From NCBI GenBank assembly GCA_963921825.1, contig OY997596.1:8747001-8811000 (forward strand): a stretch of 64,000 bases of DNA, in the 5' to 3' direction. The stretch's first letter is position 1; each line of letters begins with the position of its first letter. This DNA is from Erodium maritimum. Lineage: Eukaryota; Streptophyta; Magnoliopsida; Geraniales; Geraniaceae. The notes beneath the pieces were generated by a model. That model was given only the letters and a program-made list of their open reading frames with translations. It was not told where the DNA came from and did not search any database. Below, one piece after another: positions 22,106 through 33,174 of the stretch. The translations under genes and the position numbers were made by a program.

Positions 22106-24095
22106 CGTTCCAAAACTAACTAATCACCATCCCTGGATTCCTCAGATTCCTCTGTGTCCTCTTCGTGAAGATGTTCTTGGCATCCATTTTTCTTCTTCTT
22201 CTTCTTCTTCTTCTTTGAATCGGTATAAGATCCATGCTCATTTTTAGCAATGGATCCGGAAAAGCTCTCCCTCTTCTCTTTTGGCTCCGAGCTCCACTCT
22301 TTGTATGGAGAGTACTGCAAACTTATAACTGGGTTAACAACTCCTCCGGCCATGGAGGTTGGGGGTCCAATTCGAGCTCCGGGGAGCAGGGAAGAAGTCT
22401 TCTGCCGGTGGAGGTCGACGAGCCCGGCGGAATGGGTCGTTGGGCTCAGCCGGTGGAGGTCGTCCCTTTCAGAAACAGAGGAGGAGGCATGGCTTGCCTG
22501 TCACTAGTGTTGAATCCCAGAAGTTGGGTCTGCAGGGTGAGCTTAGTCCTTTAGAGACGAGTTCTGATTTTGTGCCGACTTCAGCTCCTGCTCATGAAAC
22601 AGAGCAAGTGATCTCAGTAAAAGGAATCAAGCCGTTCAGGCGGAGACGTGTGAGGACAGTGGGTGAAACCTTAGAGGACGAGGTTTTTTGTATGTAACCT
22701 GCCCTATAATACCACGGAGGATTGGCTTCGTCGCACGATGGGTTCTTATGGAGAAGTCGTATCAGCCATGGTGCTTCGTCGTCCGAATCATAAAGCTCAG
22801 ATCTTTGGCTTTGTGAAGTTTAGATCAAAACTTGCGCCTACTCAGGCTGTTGAAAGTTTGAACGGATTCAAGGTAAATGGACATATTTTGTTTATAGCCC
22901 TTGCTCGTAGCCGGAAAAACAATCGTGCTCTGGGTTGTGTAAATCGAAGTTTTGCTTCTGAGCTCCGTGAGAAAGATAGAGGAAAGGTTGCCCCTGTTCT
23001 GCAGATGGAGAATCTTTGCTCGAGGGAAGATTTGGATGAGGTGGGTGCAATCGAAGGATAGATACGTCCTGTTGCAGCCCATCATGCTTCACCGGAGTTC
23101 ACTCGGGATGGTGATCCTCGGGCTAGTGGGATTCCCGTGATTCTAGTAAATCTAGTAACTGTTTCGACGATGACGTTTGAAGGAGATCGGGTTCAAATTC
23201 AACTTCCTAAAATCACGTTGGTGAATCGCATTGAATCAGGCATTGCAGTCGATGGGGATTCATTTTCCAGGTTGGGCGCGTCACTTCCATCGCAAGTTGA
23301 TGTTGTTGGGCCGAAAGGCTTAGATATTGTATTGTCTGATCCTGGGCCGCAAGAAACAAGCCCAATGGTAAGTTCAGTTGGGCTTGTACCAATGGCCTTG
23401 TCCATGTTGGCAAGGGACGGATCAGAGCAAAGGAATGACAAGCACATTGAGGGTGGGCTTGCGATGGGCTTAATTAATGGGTCGGTAGCCCAGGTGTGTG
23501 AGATTGATGTTGGGGTCGACATTATGGAGGTTCTCAAGGTCTCTAACGAGGGTGTTCTCGTTGTGGAAGTTTCAGATTAGGCCCGAGATCCAACAACTTC
23601 GGTTAATACCATACCTTTTGAGGGAGATCCGATCGGGGTTCTTCAAAGTAGTCCGTTGAAGAAGGTTCTCCTTAAACCTCCGAATCCTAAACCTTTGAAC
23701 AAGGGCCAGCATTCGAAGCAACCTCCTATAACTTTGAACCGTCAAAGTCAACCTCCCAAGTTCTTAGGGGATTACTATACCGCTCATATCAAACCAGCCC
23801 ATTCGAGGAGTCGAGAGAGATTTATAAATCCATTGGACATTGGAAAAAAGATTCAAGTTGCTCAGCTGGCTCATGCAGCTAAAGCTTTTGATGATCCAAC
23901 CTTGACTTCAGAAGATGAAGAGTGGGTCACTGATGGGTGATTGTGTGTTACTTTTGTTTTTATTTCGGGTTTTGTTCCCGCAGCTCCTTCTGAGAGATCT
24001 CCTGTAATGATTGTTTTTGGTTAGATCCTGTTTGGATTTTTTTTAATAAAATTTTTCGAGCTTATCCAAAAATAAATTCCTGGATTCATCCTTGA
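22106..24095 (+). mobile_element. Second RRM-ORF retroposon (ORF1-only, half-LINE-like)
   Basis: A 15-bp perfect direct repeat TTAAGATAAGAAAAT flanks this 2-kb stretch (22,091-22,105 and 24,096-24,110). Near the 3' end is a LINE-type tail (TTTTTTTTAATAAAATTTTTCGAGCTTATCC) and a short A-rich tract at 24,068-24,077. Immediately after that comes CCTGGATTC, which also occurs at 22,132-22,140 near the 5' end, so a second, nested pair of direct repeats exists. The body holds a decayed ORF related to that at 3763-5442, and no reverse transcriptase. The leader contains a (TTC)n microsatellite (about 22,190-22,215). Confidence 0.7.
22250..23940 (+). pseudogene. RRM protein of LINE ORF1 type, frameshifted
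   Basis: Starts MDPEKLSLFSFGSELHSLYG at 22,250; the box FSFGSELHSLYGEY matches FFSFCSTLLSLYRDY in the element at 3.8-5.4 kb. The frame changes around 22,350 into an Arg/Gly-rich linker (22,359-22,690). A further change falls in the T run at about 22,683-22,690, before RNP2 (FVCNLPYNTTEDWL). RNP1 is AQIFGFVKF, and the RRM ends VNGHILFIALARS. There are stops at 23,059 and 23,578. The C-terminal part (ESGIAVDGDSFSRLGASL, then PKFLGDYYTAHIKPAHSRS) ends DDPTLTSEDEEWVTDG at 23,938. At least four breaks, so it is older than its relative at 3.8 kb. Same likely role: RNA binding by a LINE-type ORF1 protein. Confidence 0.7.
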
Positions 24096-24335
24096 TTAAG
24101 ATAAGAAAATTGCGTATGTGGGAAACGGCTTGAATAAGGGCTCACTTAAAGGCCACGTAAACATGGTGTGATAGGTTTGCATGATTTTGATTTCCTTTTT
24201 GTCATTAGATCGATGGGACCTCGTTCGTAAGGGGCGGCCCTTGTATTTGTAATTCATCTCCGTCCATCTCTACCTGATTCCAAGTAATTCTATAAACAAT
24301 TAGGAGCTACAACATATAGAGGAGAAATGCATGTT

Positions 24336-24762
24336 TTTTTTATCAGCGAGGTTTTATAAATACACAATTTCCAAAGGGAGGAAAAGGGAAGCTGCAAAAA
24401 TGCAGTCGAAATACAGAATCAGCTCAAAAGAAGAGCATGAAAACAAAGAAACAAAATACAATGGGAGTGCAGCTAACAAGGACTGCACAGAGAAACAAAC
24501 AAAAAAACCAACTGGAAAACAAATGAGGCAGCAACACTATAAAGAACCAACGAGAAAGAGACTACTGGAAAACACTAAGGGCACCAAGAGGGAGAAAACC
24601 GAGCAATAGACGCTTCAAGAGTTAGGGTCCCCTTGGTCGGACTCTCCACCCATATCCTCAACGAAAGCATGCCAGTTATTCTTGCTCACGAGAATTCAGG
24701 TGATCTCTCAACAGATGGTCATTCCCTTTAGTATTGAACCCCATTTCCTTAACGGTTTTAAT
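24336..24762 (-). mobile_element. 5'-truncated LINE 3' tail with target-site duplication
   Basis: A 427-bp minus-strand insertion flanked by a 13-bp perfect direct repeat AGAAATGCATGTT (24,323-24,335 and 24,763-24,775). It ends in poly-A (plus-strand T run 24,334-24,341) after TTATAAAACCTCGCTGATAA, a LINE-type tail. It holds only 3' untranslated text and perhaps the last codons of an ORF. Insertion by target-primed reverse transcription is clear; the parent family is unknown. An open frame on the opposite strand (24,331-24,609) is antisense to this tail and not believed. Confidence 0.8.
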
Positions 24763-24829
24763 AGAAATGCATGTTACGCATGAGTTTCTATGGTTTTTTT
24801 AGGAGTAATGGGAATATTATCAAACCATT

Positions 24830-26330
24830 AAAGTGTTCGCAAAACTGCTACCACTATACAATCCAAGGAAACTACAATAATATTGAAAAGCAAGAATCGA
24901 AATGTAAATTTTTCTCTTAGTCATAGGGTGGGGGGGGGGGGGGGGGGTGGGGGAACTGCGGTAGCATCCAGAGACACTGATACAGCATACTCCAACCAAA
25001 AGCACTGATCGAGTAGACCAAGTGAAGATTTTGTAATGGTGGACCGATACCTCCCCCGGGAAATCAGCGTGTGTCGTCCTCCCTTGACTGATACTGGTAT
25101 GGCTCCTAAACGCGGGTGTGCTGACCCCCAACTGGTAGGGGAGAATCATGTCGACTATTGGCGGAACCATCCCCACCATACGTCCAGAGAGGTGGTGCAG
25201 TCGACCGACCCCTCCCTGGACCCCCAGGGACTCATTCCTGGAGGCGGAGTGCTTGTGGCCCCCCGCCGCTGCTGTGTATGATGCCCCATCGGATGCTGTC
25301 GAACCCTCTGTTTCCTCAGGCTCCCCTTCCCTCTTTAGCCGTTTCTTCCCAGAGAGCGATGTGGTAGGCTCTCTAGGAAGCCATTCAGTCGAGACATCCT
25401 CTTGGTGGTCCTCCTGACCCATATGCCCCCTTTCTCTTGGCTCTGCCGAGGCGCCGCTGGATTAACGGATCGACGCGCCACTCCAAAGGCCCCTCCCAGA
25501 TATGCCCATTGTGTCCCCAGGGTAGCCTTCCCATGTTTAGCCTTTTCCAAGGCTGGTCTCAATCCTCGAACACCCCCAGGAACCGGACAAGCCGGAAATA
25601 GATGCCCCGGGGCTTGGCACGACCCGATCCAAGAGTCCTGACCCAACGCCTTTCCTGGCAGTGCCTGCGTCAATTTCTTGGCCCTTGGACAAGGACCTAT
25701 CGTCGGCGTGCGGCGTATGATCCCGTACGCCATACCCTGAGACCTCCGACCGCCCAAAACCGCGTCGGACCTCATGTTCTTTGCCGCCTTGCTTGTAGAG
25801 AACACCATCTCCATACCTTCCTTGCTCCCTTCCATACCGTTCGCCGCAGAGGAGAGTGGGGGAGATCAAGAACCAACTCGAGACATGGTGACGCCGGTGC
25901 GGAGAGATTCGTCGACCTTATCCCATCATTGGTGCTCGAAACACGGTTTCCATCGGTGGATTCAATCATCCTTGCCGCTAAAACTATGAAAATGAAAAAC
26001 CATACTCGAGGGAGAAGGTTGCAGGTCTACTTTACCGCCATATTATTGTCACGCCGACGGCTACCATCTTGGACATGGAGTTGAAGTCTCGCACATCCAT
26101 CAGAACTCTGGCCTCTTTCCTTCCTTGAACCCGTTCCATGACCGAGCACCGCCACGAAGTACAAAGCATTCCACAGTCTGTACACATGAGCCATGGTGAT
26201 CCATCCCCTATACTGAACCAGCCGGTGATCAATCACCAAGCAGTCACGGTGATCAATCACCAACAACCCAAGGCGGCGGAGAGCCAAACCTATGGTATCG
26301 CTCCGCATGTTTATTTTATGGGTTTCTATG
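24830..26330 (-). other. Decayed GC-rich, coding-like sequence, possibly LINE ORF1 remains
   Basis: Several overlapping minus-strand open stretches (25,335-25,835; 25,537-25,869; 24,820-25,422; 26,027-26,308) suggest a former coding region with many frame changes. Text such as RKEARVLMDVRDFNSMSKMVAVG near 26,080 and Pro/Gly/Arg-rich text downstream recalls the linker region of plant LINE ORF1 proteins, but no domain is certain. The block ends near a 22-base G run. I do not assign a function. Confidence 0.3.
24929..24951. repeat. Poly-G run
   Basis: About 20 consecutive G residues, followed by TGGGGG. Runs like this are mutable and are also a common place for sequencing or assembly length errors. 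A matching poly-C run lies at 32,110-32,126. Confidence 0.9.
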
Positions 26331-26339
26331 GTGATGATG

Positions 26340-27385
26340 CTATTATTATCTATATTATAATTATAATTAACTAAAACATGAGATCAATTATTTCCTATTG
26401 AGTTAGATCATGGAGAAGAAATCAAATAGTTTATTTTATCAACACTAAACTCTAGTTTATCACTAAATTACATGTGTTTTATCATTCATCACATGTTTTT
26501 TTATCAACACTAAACTCTAGTTTATAACACTTACTATCAAATTTGTACACGTTTTTATCACCTCATTAATTGTTTTTCATCACCTCAGTACATGTTTTTT
26601 TATCAGCATTTAGCACTAGTTAGATACTCCGGTATAAAACATTTGTTAATGAAAATTTATCAACATTGAACATTATTTTTATCACCCTGATATGACTTTT
26701 TATTTTCGTGCTTCAAAATATATTCATGACGGATCTTGATTTAAAGCCCTTGAAAAAATAAAAATATTCGTGCAACTTTGAAGCTAATCGGAGTTGAAAC
26801 GAAGCAGGAATGATTAAATTAGTGAATTGGTGAAGAAAAAAAATGGACACTTGTCCACATGACACCATGCTATTACAATTATGCCCTTTCTTGTGTGAGA
26901 AAGGAAGAAAGTGATGTGAGTTTTGGATGGGATGAGGGTGATGATGTGACATTATGATGAATGTTGGACCTTAAGAGTGTATGGCTAGAATTGGTTCACA
27001 TAGTTTTTTAGGATAATATGGGTTTCTATTAGATTTCTCCTCTTATAATGTACATTAAAGAACTCACATTTATGGGATCAAGATTCGGAATTCATATGGT
27101 GACTAGGATGAATTGTGATGCAAACCCCTAAAATTGAGAAAGCACCACATCAAAGAGATCATGATTTGTGAAAGTGCTGAGTGGATGTTGATTGGATAAT
27201 TAATTATTCTTTTGCTGAGTTTATTAAATTCATATTTAAAACCGTATATACTAAATAAAATTGATAAAATAAATAACTAAATTAATTAATTAACTAAAAT
27301 GAAAATTAAACTTGGACTTGTAATTAATAAAAAAATCAATAAAAACCAGATAATACATTCATTCATAATAAAAAGTATTTACAAT
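26340..27385. other. AT-rich stretch with degenerate repeats, no gene
   Basis: 26,430-26,640 holds degenerate repeats: TTTATCAACACTAAACTCTAGTTTAT occurs near 26,434 and again near 26,500, and ACATGTTTTTTTATCA-type words recur at about 26,487, 26,549 and 26,591. The rest (26,700-27,385) is AT-rich single-copy-looking sequence with no supported ORF. The repeats look like the subterminal part of an old DNA transposon, but no termini were found. Confidence 0.5.
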
Positions 27386-27389
27386 TTTA

Positions 27390-28778
27390 ATTTTGGAGGT
27401 CGTCAATTTGCTTCTGGAGCCTGTCAATTTGTGCGTTGTACACAGACAACCGTTTTACGTGCATGACTTGTTCCTCGCCTCTCCATTTCTTCATTTTTAT
27501 ATAAGTATGTCCCAATTTTCTCGTCGAGAGCGCACACAAGCTTGGCCTTCTCATACCTTGCATTATCTATTTGGGCGATAGCTGTTTCTCGTCTATGACA
27601 CCCTTCCCCTTCCTCTTCACGGCCTTGTTGCCAATTGGGCGCTCTTGTTCACGCGGAGTGGCAATTGGGGCAATTGGTGCACTTGGGCCAATTAGGGCAC
27701 TTGAGTCCTCGATCGGATCGTTTGGATCCCCCACCAACTTCGGACTCACCACCGAGAGCTGTAACATTGTCATGATCTGTGGGAAGTGAATTGAGTTCAG
27801 TTGTGCTGTAACTACCAGCCTCGTTCAATCGCCGTCGTTGAGCCCCAGTCGTGCCTTCCTCTGCCTAGTATTTCTTATCATTTTCCAATGGTTCGATCCA
27901 CTAGAAGAGGTTGAATTTCTTCGGTTTGTTGGGCTGGCACCCTAGTCGAAAGATTTTGGCTACCCGCTTCATGTACATTGTTTCGTCCCAACCTCTATGG
28001 TCCTCCTCCTTCTCCTTCCTCATAAAAGTGATCCACCTCCGCATTCTAGGAGCAGTTCGGTTCCAATGGCTCTTGACAATTTGCCACATCTACTCTTCGG
28101 GCTTAAATTTCCCATCTTTAAGGAACCTTTTGGTCACAATGCCCCAAAACGTCTTTAAGGAACCTTTTGGTCACAATGCCCCAAAACATCTTTAAGGAAC
28201 CTTTTGGTCACAATGCCCCAAAACGTGGTGGCGGCTTGGGATTTTACCTTGATGGGGTCTTTGGTTGTGCGGAGCCACGCTTTGATCATGAGCTTTTCCA
28301 CCTCAGGGTGCCATTTGGTGCGCTTGTCTACAACCAGCTTCTTCTGTTGTCCACCTTGGGGGCCAACAGAGGACGACGTGGAGGAAATCTAGGTCCTGCT
28401 ACTGCCACCAACGTGTTGTTGGTGGTACTCATATTAGTTGTGGCGGGGTTGTACGACGGGGGGTTGAAAGTCACTGGCCGAAATTGAACGGTTGTTGGAT
28501 TGGATCTATGTTCAAATGTATTAATTAACATACATAATAAAAAATTAATTAATAAAACTAAATTCATTTAACGACATGTATAATAAAAAAATTAAAAACG
28601 ATAAGTTCAAAATATCGGTGTTCCAATGTTGTAACACAAATTGGTTGAAAGTATTTTCGTTCAGCATTTGTTGGTATCCCCCTCCTAGAGGTATGTTGAC
28701 CTCAGGAGTCAGATTGTGTTCATCCGACGTGTACTCTTGTTGCTCCGGTGTCGCCGGTTGAGTCGAATCGTCGGACAT
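27390..28778 (-). pseudogene. PIF/Harbinger-like Myb/SANT protein gene, broken
   Basis: Start MSDDSTQPATPEQQEYTSDE at 28,778. A Pro/Asn/Thr-rich N-terminal region is followed (about 28,195-28,320) by a Myb/SANT-like block: TKWHPEVEKLMIKAWLRT, then KDPI and a FWGIVTKRF box. Further along come KPKKFNLFHWWNH, and a C-terminal stretch, QLSVVSPKLVGDP to AVKRKGKGVIDEKQLSPK (27,567-27,773). Such proteins act as the DNA-binding partner of the transposase in PIF/Harbinger elements; host-domesticated relatives also exist. No DDE transposase is nearby, so this is an orphan ORF1 or a decayed host gene. A 37-bp tandem array (28,116-28,226) sits just after the SANT block and disrupts the frame. Stops occur near 28,090, 28,000 and 27,800. 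Confidence 0.55.
28116..28226. repeat. 37-bp tandem repeat, three copies, in the Myb-like coding region
   Basis: The unit AAGGAACCTTTTGGTCACAA plus TGCCCCAAAACGTCTTT begins at 28,120, 28,157 and 28,194. Copies are nearly identical (one base differs in the second; the third changes at its end). 37 is not a multiple of three, so two added units shift the frame by two. Confidence 0.95.
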
Positions 28779-28984
28779 TTTGATCGGATTTTGTAAAGTT
28801 GAGAGAATATGGAGAGAAATGGTGTGGGTTGGATGAATGGGGGAAGGGGTATTTATAGGTAGAGAAGTTTTTTTGAATTAAATTTTTATTGAATTTAAAT
28901 AAAAAAGAAAAATAATTGTTGTAAAATTTGGATCGTTGTTAACGGTTCGATTCTTTTTACCATTGCCGTGCCACATGGCACATT

Positions 28985-29250
28985 GTGATTGGACCTCGCC
29001 GACTCACGATTCGCGAACATGCGAACCACAATCGTGCTTCGCGGTTCGCAAAATCATGGTTTGCGGTTCGCGAATCACACGACCCACATAATGCGATTCG
29101 CGAACCACAATTTCGCGAATCGTGGTTCGCCGCTTAGTTCGCTCGATGTATCTGCTCTTAACAGGGTGTTCAATCGCAAACCACAATTTCGCGAATCGTG
29201 GTTCGCCACTTAGTTCGCTCGATGCATCTGCTCTTAATCGGATGTTCAAT
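28985..29250. repeat. Cluster of palindromic TTCGCGAA / GGTTCGC words and a 77-bp direct repeat
   Basis: Between 28,990 and 29,215 the words ATTCGCGAA, GGTTCGCG, CGTGGTTCGC and their complements recur many times, so single strands can pair in many ways. Two direct copies of a 77-bp unit start AACCACAATTTCGCGAATCG (about 29,104 and 29,179) and run through TCGCTCGATG.ATCTGCTCTTAA to GTTCAAT. This may be the subterminal region of a PIF/Harbinger element, since minus-strand TTAAGAGCAGATGC looks like a common PIF terminus, but the partner end was not found. Confidence 0.65.
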
Positions 29251-31888
29251 AAGATCTCCACATCCTTGTAGTCTTGCACTGCTGTGGAAACCCCTACTTG
29301 TTGACTGTAGGGGTCTAGTAATTGGGAGACATGTAGTTTGTATAATGTGGTTTGCTTCACATTGATTAGTTATTACATAAATAATGTATATTTATGAAAA
29401 TATTTTTCTACTCTAATTAATTTTTTTTTGAAACTTGAACGTACTTTATTACTGCAGCAAATCGCTGTTTAGAACAGGTAATAGTACATCCGGAATTGGC
29501 TCAACGTGCCAATCATAATGCTCCCAAGTCAGGGCATTTTTAGCTAAACAATGGGCTACCCCGTTTGCTTCTCTTCTTACAAATTGTAATTTAAAACCCC
29601 TCAAACCTCCGAGTAAGCCCCTGCATTCAGTAATAACATCCGCGAAAGGCGACACCATAACCAAATCGCTGAGTACTGCCTGAACCACTCCAAGACAGTC
29701 TGCTTCTATAATACCTTGGTCATGTCCCACCTCCGGTATCCATTTCAAGACTTCTCTTAATGTTAGAGCTTCAATCAGCTCTGGATCCCTGATACCTGCG
29801 AAACTGAAACATTTAGCATTCAGTACTTTGCCCCTTGCGTCCCGGCATACCACCCCTCCACATCCACCTCCGGTCCCCCCCAGAGTCCCATCTAAATTTA
29901 CTTTCACTTCTCCCTCCTTTGGTGGTATCCACGATGTTCTCTGAATTTGTCTTCTTTCTTTCGTCTCATGGACACTTTTCCAGTCAGTAAGCATAGTGGC
30001 TGCCATTATTTCCATACCCACTGCTGAGCTCTGCTTTTGCTCCCAAATTATCTTATTCCTTCCATGCCATAGCACCCACCACAGAATCACTATACTTTCC
30101 ACTATGTCCCTCGGTCCCTGCTGTATTTGGGCACTCAACCATTCCTTCGGGCTCACTCCATCCCCCGGTCCCAGCTCGCCTCTTCTCCTCCAAATTTCAG
30201 CCGCTTCCTTACATGCGAATAAAGCATGTTCTTCCGTCTCCGGTACCCGACATACATCACAGTCAATCTGAATATCAACCCATCTTGCTTTTAGGTTTAC
30301 CTTTGTCGGAAGAGAACCGGAGCATATACGCCACACCAAATGCTTGACTTTGTGCGGAACATAAAGCTTCCACATCGAGTTCCAAAAACCGTCCCCGGCG
30401 TGTTACTCCATCTCCCACTAGATCGGACCAGCACCTTGTAAGCCTCACGTACCTTATACTCTCCATCCCGTGCACCCCACCAATACCAACGTAAGAGGCT
30501 ACGGGTAGAGGTGATGGGCGCCGCCTCCACCGCTTCTGCAAGGCGTCCCGGTAGTACTGCTCGGACCCGGTCCAAGTCCCATTGAGCCCTGTCATCCCGT
30601 ATCAGTGACGCCACCGGCTCTCCCCCCAGCATGCTAGTGTCTGCGTGCTGGCTGGATGGGTCGATCGGCGCCCAGTACGGGTCAGACAGAGGTATGCCCA
30701 ACCCGTCTTCTAGCTCCCATACGAACTACCTTTTGACCGGCCATAATACTGCTCCATGCATAGCTACATCCCCCCTTCAACTCGGCGTCAATGAACTCCG
30801 AGTTGGGGTAGTATTTTGCTTTAAACACTCTGGCCACTAAACTATTCGGGTGATGTAGAAGCCGCCAACCTTGCTTGCCAAGCATAGCTAAATTAAAGTC
30901 ATGTAGATACTTGAAACTGAGTCCCCCCTGAGAACGATGTTCACATAAAGCACCCCGTTTCCTCCACCTTATTCTTTTCCCAGTCTTATTATCATGACTC
31001 CACCAGTAGCGGTTCATGATCACTTCAATTTCCTTGATAAGGTTACTCGGGAATAAATACACCCCCATTGTCACGCCCCAAATCCGGTTTTGACCGGATT
31101 CGAGACGCGACTCGAGTTAAAATAAATTAAGTAATCAACGATTGATAAAATACTGGAATCACATAAAAACTCCATCAAAACGATATAAGTAAATGTTCGA
31201 AATCCTCAATGAGTCACAGCTCGGAGTACAAAGTAAGATATAAAATGTTTAATAGGAAAGAACAACACAAATCCAAAACGAATCCCAAAATGAACTGAAG
31301 CTCCCAAGCCTCGCCCACTCTAGACATCTGGTACTCCTGTAAAACAGTAAGAGAAACAAAGGGGATGAGCTTACGCTCAGTAGGAAAAATCTCAATAACT
31401 CCACCTTTAGATCAATACTTAAAATGTTCAAACGGATAAACAAATGGCATGATAACACGATTAACAATGTAGTACTAATGAATAAAAGATATAATCATAG
31501 CAATATCGCACTCTTAAGATAATCGTAGCTTAAACGAGTGTATAAAAAGTTCCATAACGAAAAGATAAGAGTAAAATGGGAGTAATTAATATCATGCCAA
31601 CCACTTGCTTTCTCAAGCCTCCGATCCATGGATAGATTCTGGGATCACCTCGGTTCCCATAATTTCGATCCACCAGAGTACCCATATCATATCAGATTTT
31701 CCCTCGATCCAGAGGAAGCACATGCGTTGGGGCACCGGAAACAATCCCAATTGGGCGCTTATCATCGGGATTCCCAGAATTGCCTCCAAAGGACCATATG
31801 TCATAGGGAACCAAGGTGGTGCTCCACTGGGACGCACGCCCTTGGGTGAAACCTCAGTAACCATCTCTCAAGAAATAACCCAAATTAA

Positions 31889-32010
31889 TATCCCGCAGGA
31901 TCTGCTCATGATCAATCCATATCCCGCAGGATCTACCAATCATCAATAAATATCCCGCAGGATCTGCCAATAATCAATAAATATCCCGCAGGATCTGCCA
32001 ATAATCAAAA
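31889..32010. repeat. 31-bp tandem array, four copies, in the solo LTR
   Basis: The unit TATCCCGCAGGATCTGCCAA plus TAATCAATAAA begins at about 31,889, 31,920, 31,951 and 31,982. Each unit has the palindrome ATCCCGCAGGAT at its head. It lies in the R/U5 side of the LTR in element orientation. Confidence 0.9.
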
Positions 32011-32109
32011 CTCGTAATATCCAGTAATCAATGCCCTCAGGCTCCAATTTTCAACCAATAACCCACTGTATCTGTCAAACTCCACCTTTACCACGGCACC
32101 AGATTACCA

Positions 32110-32126
32110 CCCCCCCCCCCCCCCCC
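32110..32126. repeat. Poly-C run
   Basis: About 17-18 consecutive C residues within the solo LTR. The length may be unreliable in the assembly. Confidence 0.9.
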
Positions 32127-33006
32127 GGTGTAGTACCGAACCCCGAACAAGCAAACAATTCAAGAATAAGAATAAAGGAAACACGCCATAACTTGGTCAC
32201 CAATCAACACTCATCGAATCACACTTTCATCACAACAAAGGCATCCAATACACTCCACACTTACCGTATACTTACCTGTCACGAACCAGTGGTACATCGA
32301 TCACCTGATTGTACCCCATGGCACAACTAGTCATACTCGATCATCCGTTCAATCAACAATTATATCAACACAAACACTCGATCAACCGAGTACGCATTCA
32401 ACCAATTAATCATCATGTGAACGACTAATTAAGTATTCAATCATACAAGCTAATCTAGTTTCATTAGACTCTTATGTTAACCTAATAACTAGCAATCAAG
32501 CATGTGAACCTAGCACACAACTAATCCGAGAGCTCTTCATAGCCTCTCTACCAGTAAATCAATCCCAAGTATTGAAAGAAAGCTTCACTAATCGTCATCA
32601 TCCTAAGCATGCACACTAGACTCATCCATTTATTAGTAATTGAAGTACGATTATTCTAGTTATTCGCATCCTATAGGCAAATCTAGGACCTTTCCGATTT
32701 TATTATCCTAATCATGCATACTAAGCGTTAATTAAGAAATTAAGACTTTCCCTACCTCGCGGTCTTCCTCTCAACACTCTGATGTCACAATCGATAGTCA
32801 CCACACCGTTCTTCACACGGGTATCGGCAAGGTCTTCGGTCTCCAAGATCTTTGTTCTTCAAGGTCTTGTGGTCTTTGAACAAAAAACAACTCTAATTAG
32901 ACTCTACTTAACAGTAACAAAAGTCCCCAAAACCCTTCCAAAAGTTAAGCTCCAAAACAAACTCCAAACGGTGGAAAAACCTTCAAAAAACCCCAGAACT
33001 GGTCGG

Positions 33007-33174
33007 TCACGGACACTGTCACGGAGCCGTGACACCGACCCTCACGGAAGACGTCATGGAGCCGTGACGTGTGCCGTCACGGTCTCCCTCACGGAGCCGT
33101 GACGTGTGCCGTCACGGTCTCCCTCACGGAGCCGTGACGTCATCCGTCACGGGATCCGTCACGGATCCGTGACG
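33007..33174. repeat. TCACGG..CCGTGA palindrome cluster in the gypsy solo LTR
   Basis: The imperfect palindrome TCACGG(A/C)(T/G)CCGTGA and its halves (GTCACGG, CCGTGACG) occur about ten times in 170 bp. Part of it is a 35-bp duplication (33,071 and 33,106). Equivalent clusters occur at 40,770-40,900, 54,484-54,596 and 55,059-55,191. Confidence 0.9.

Noticed and set aside
24331-24609. Lys-rich open frame of 92 codons
   Set aside because: It is the antisense of a LINE 3' tail that has its own target duplication and poly-A.
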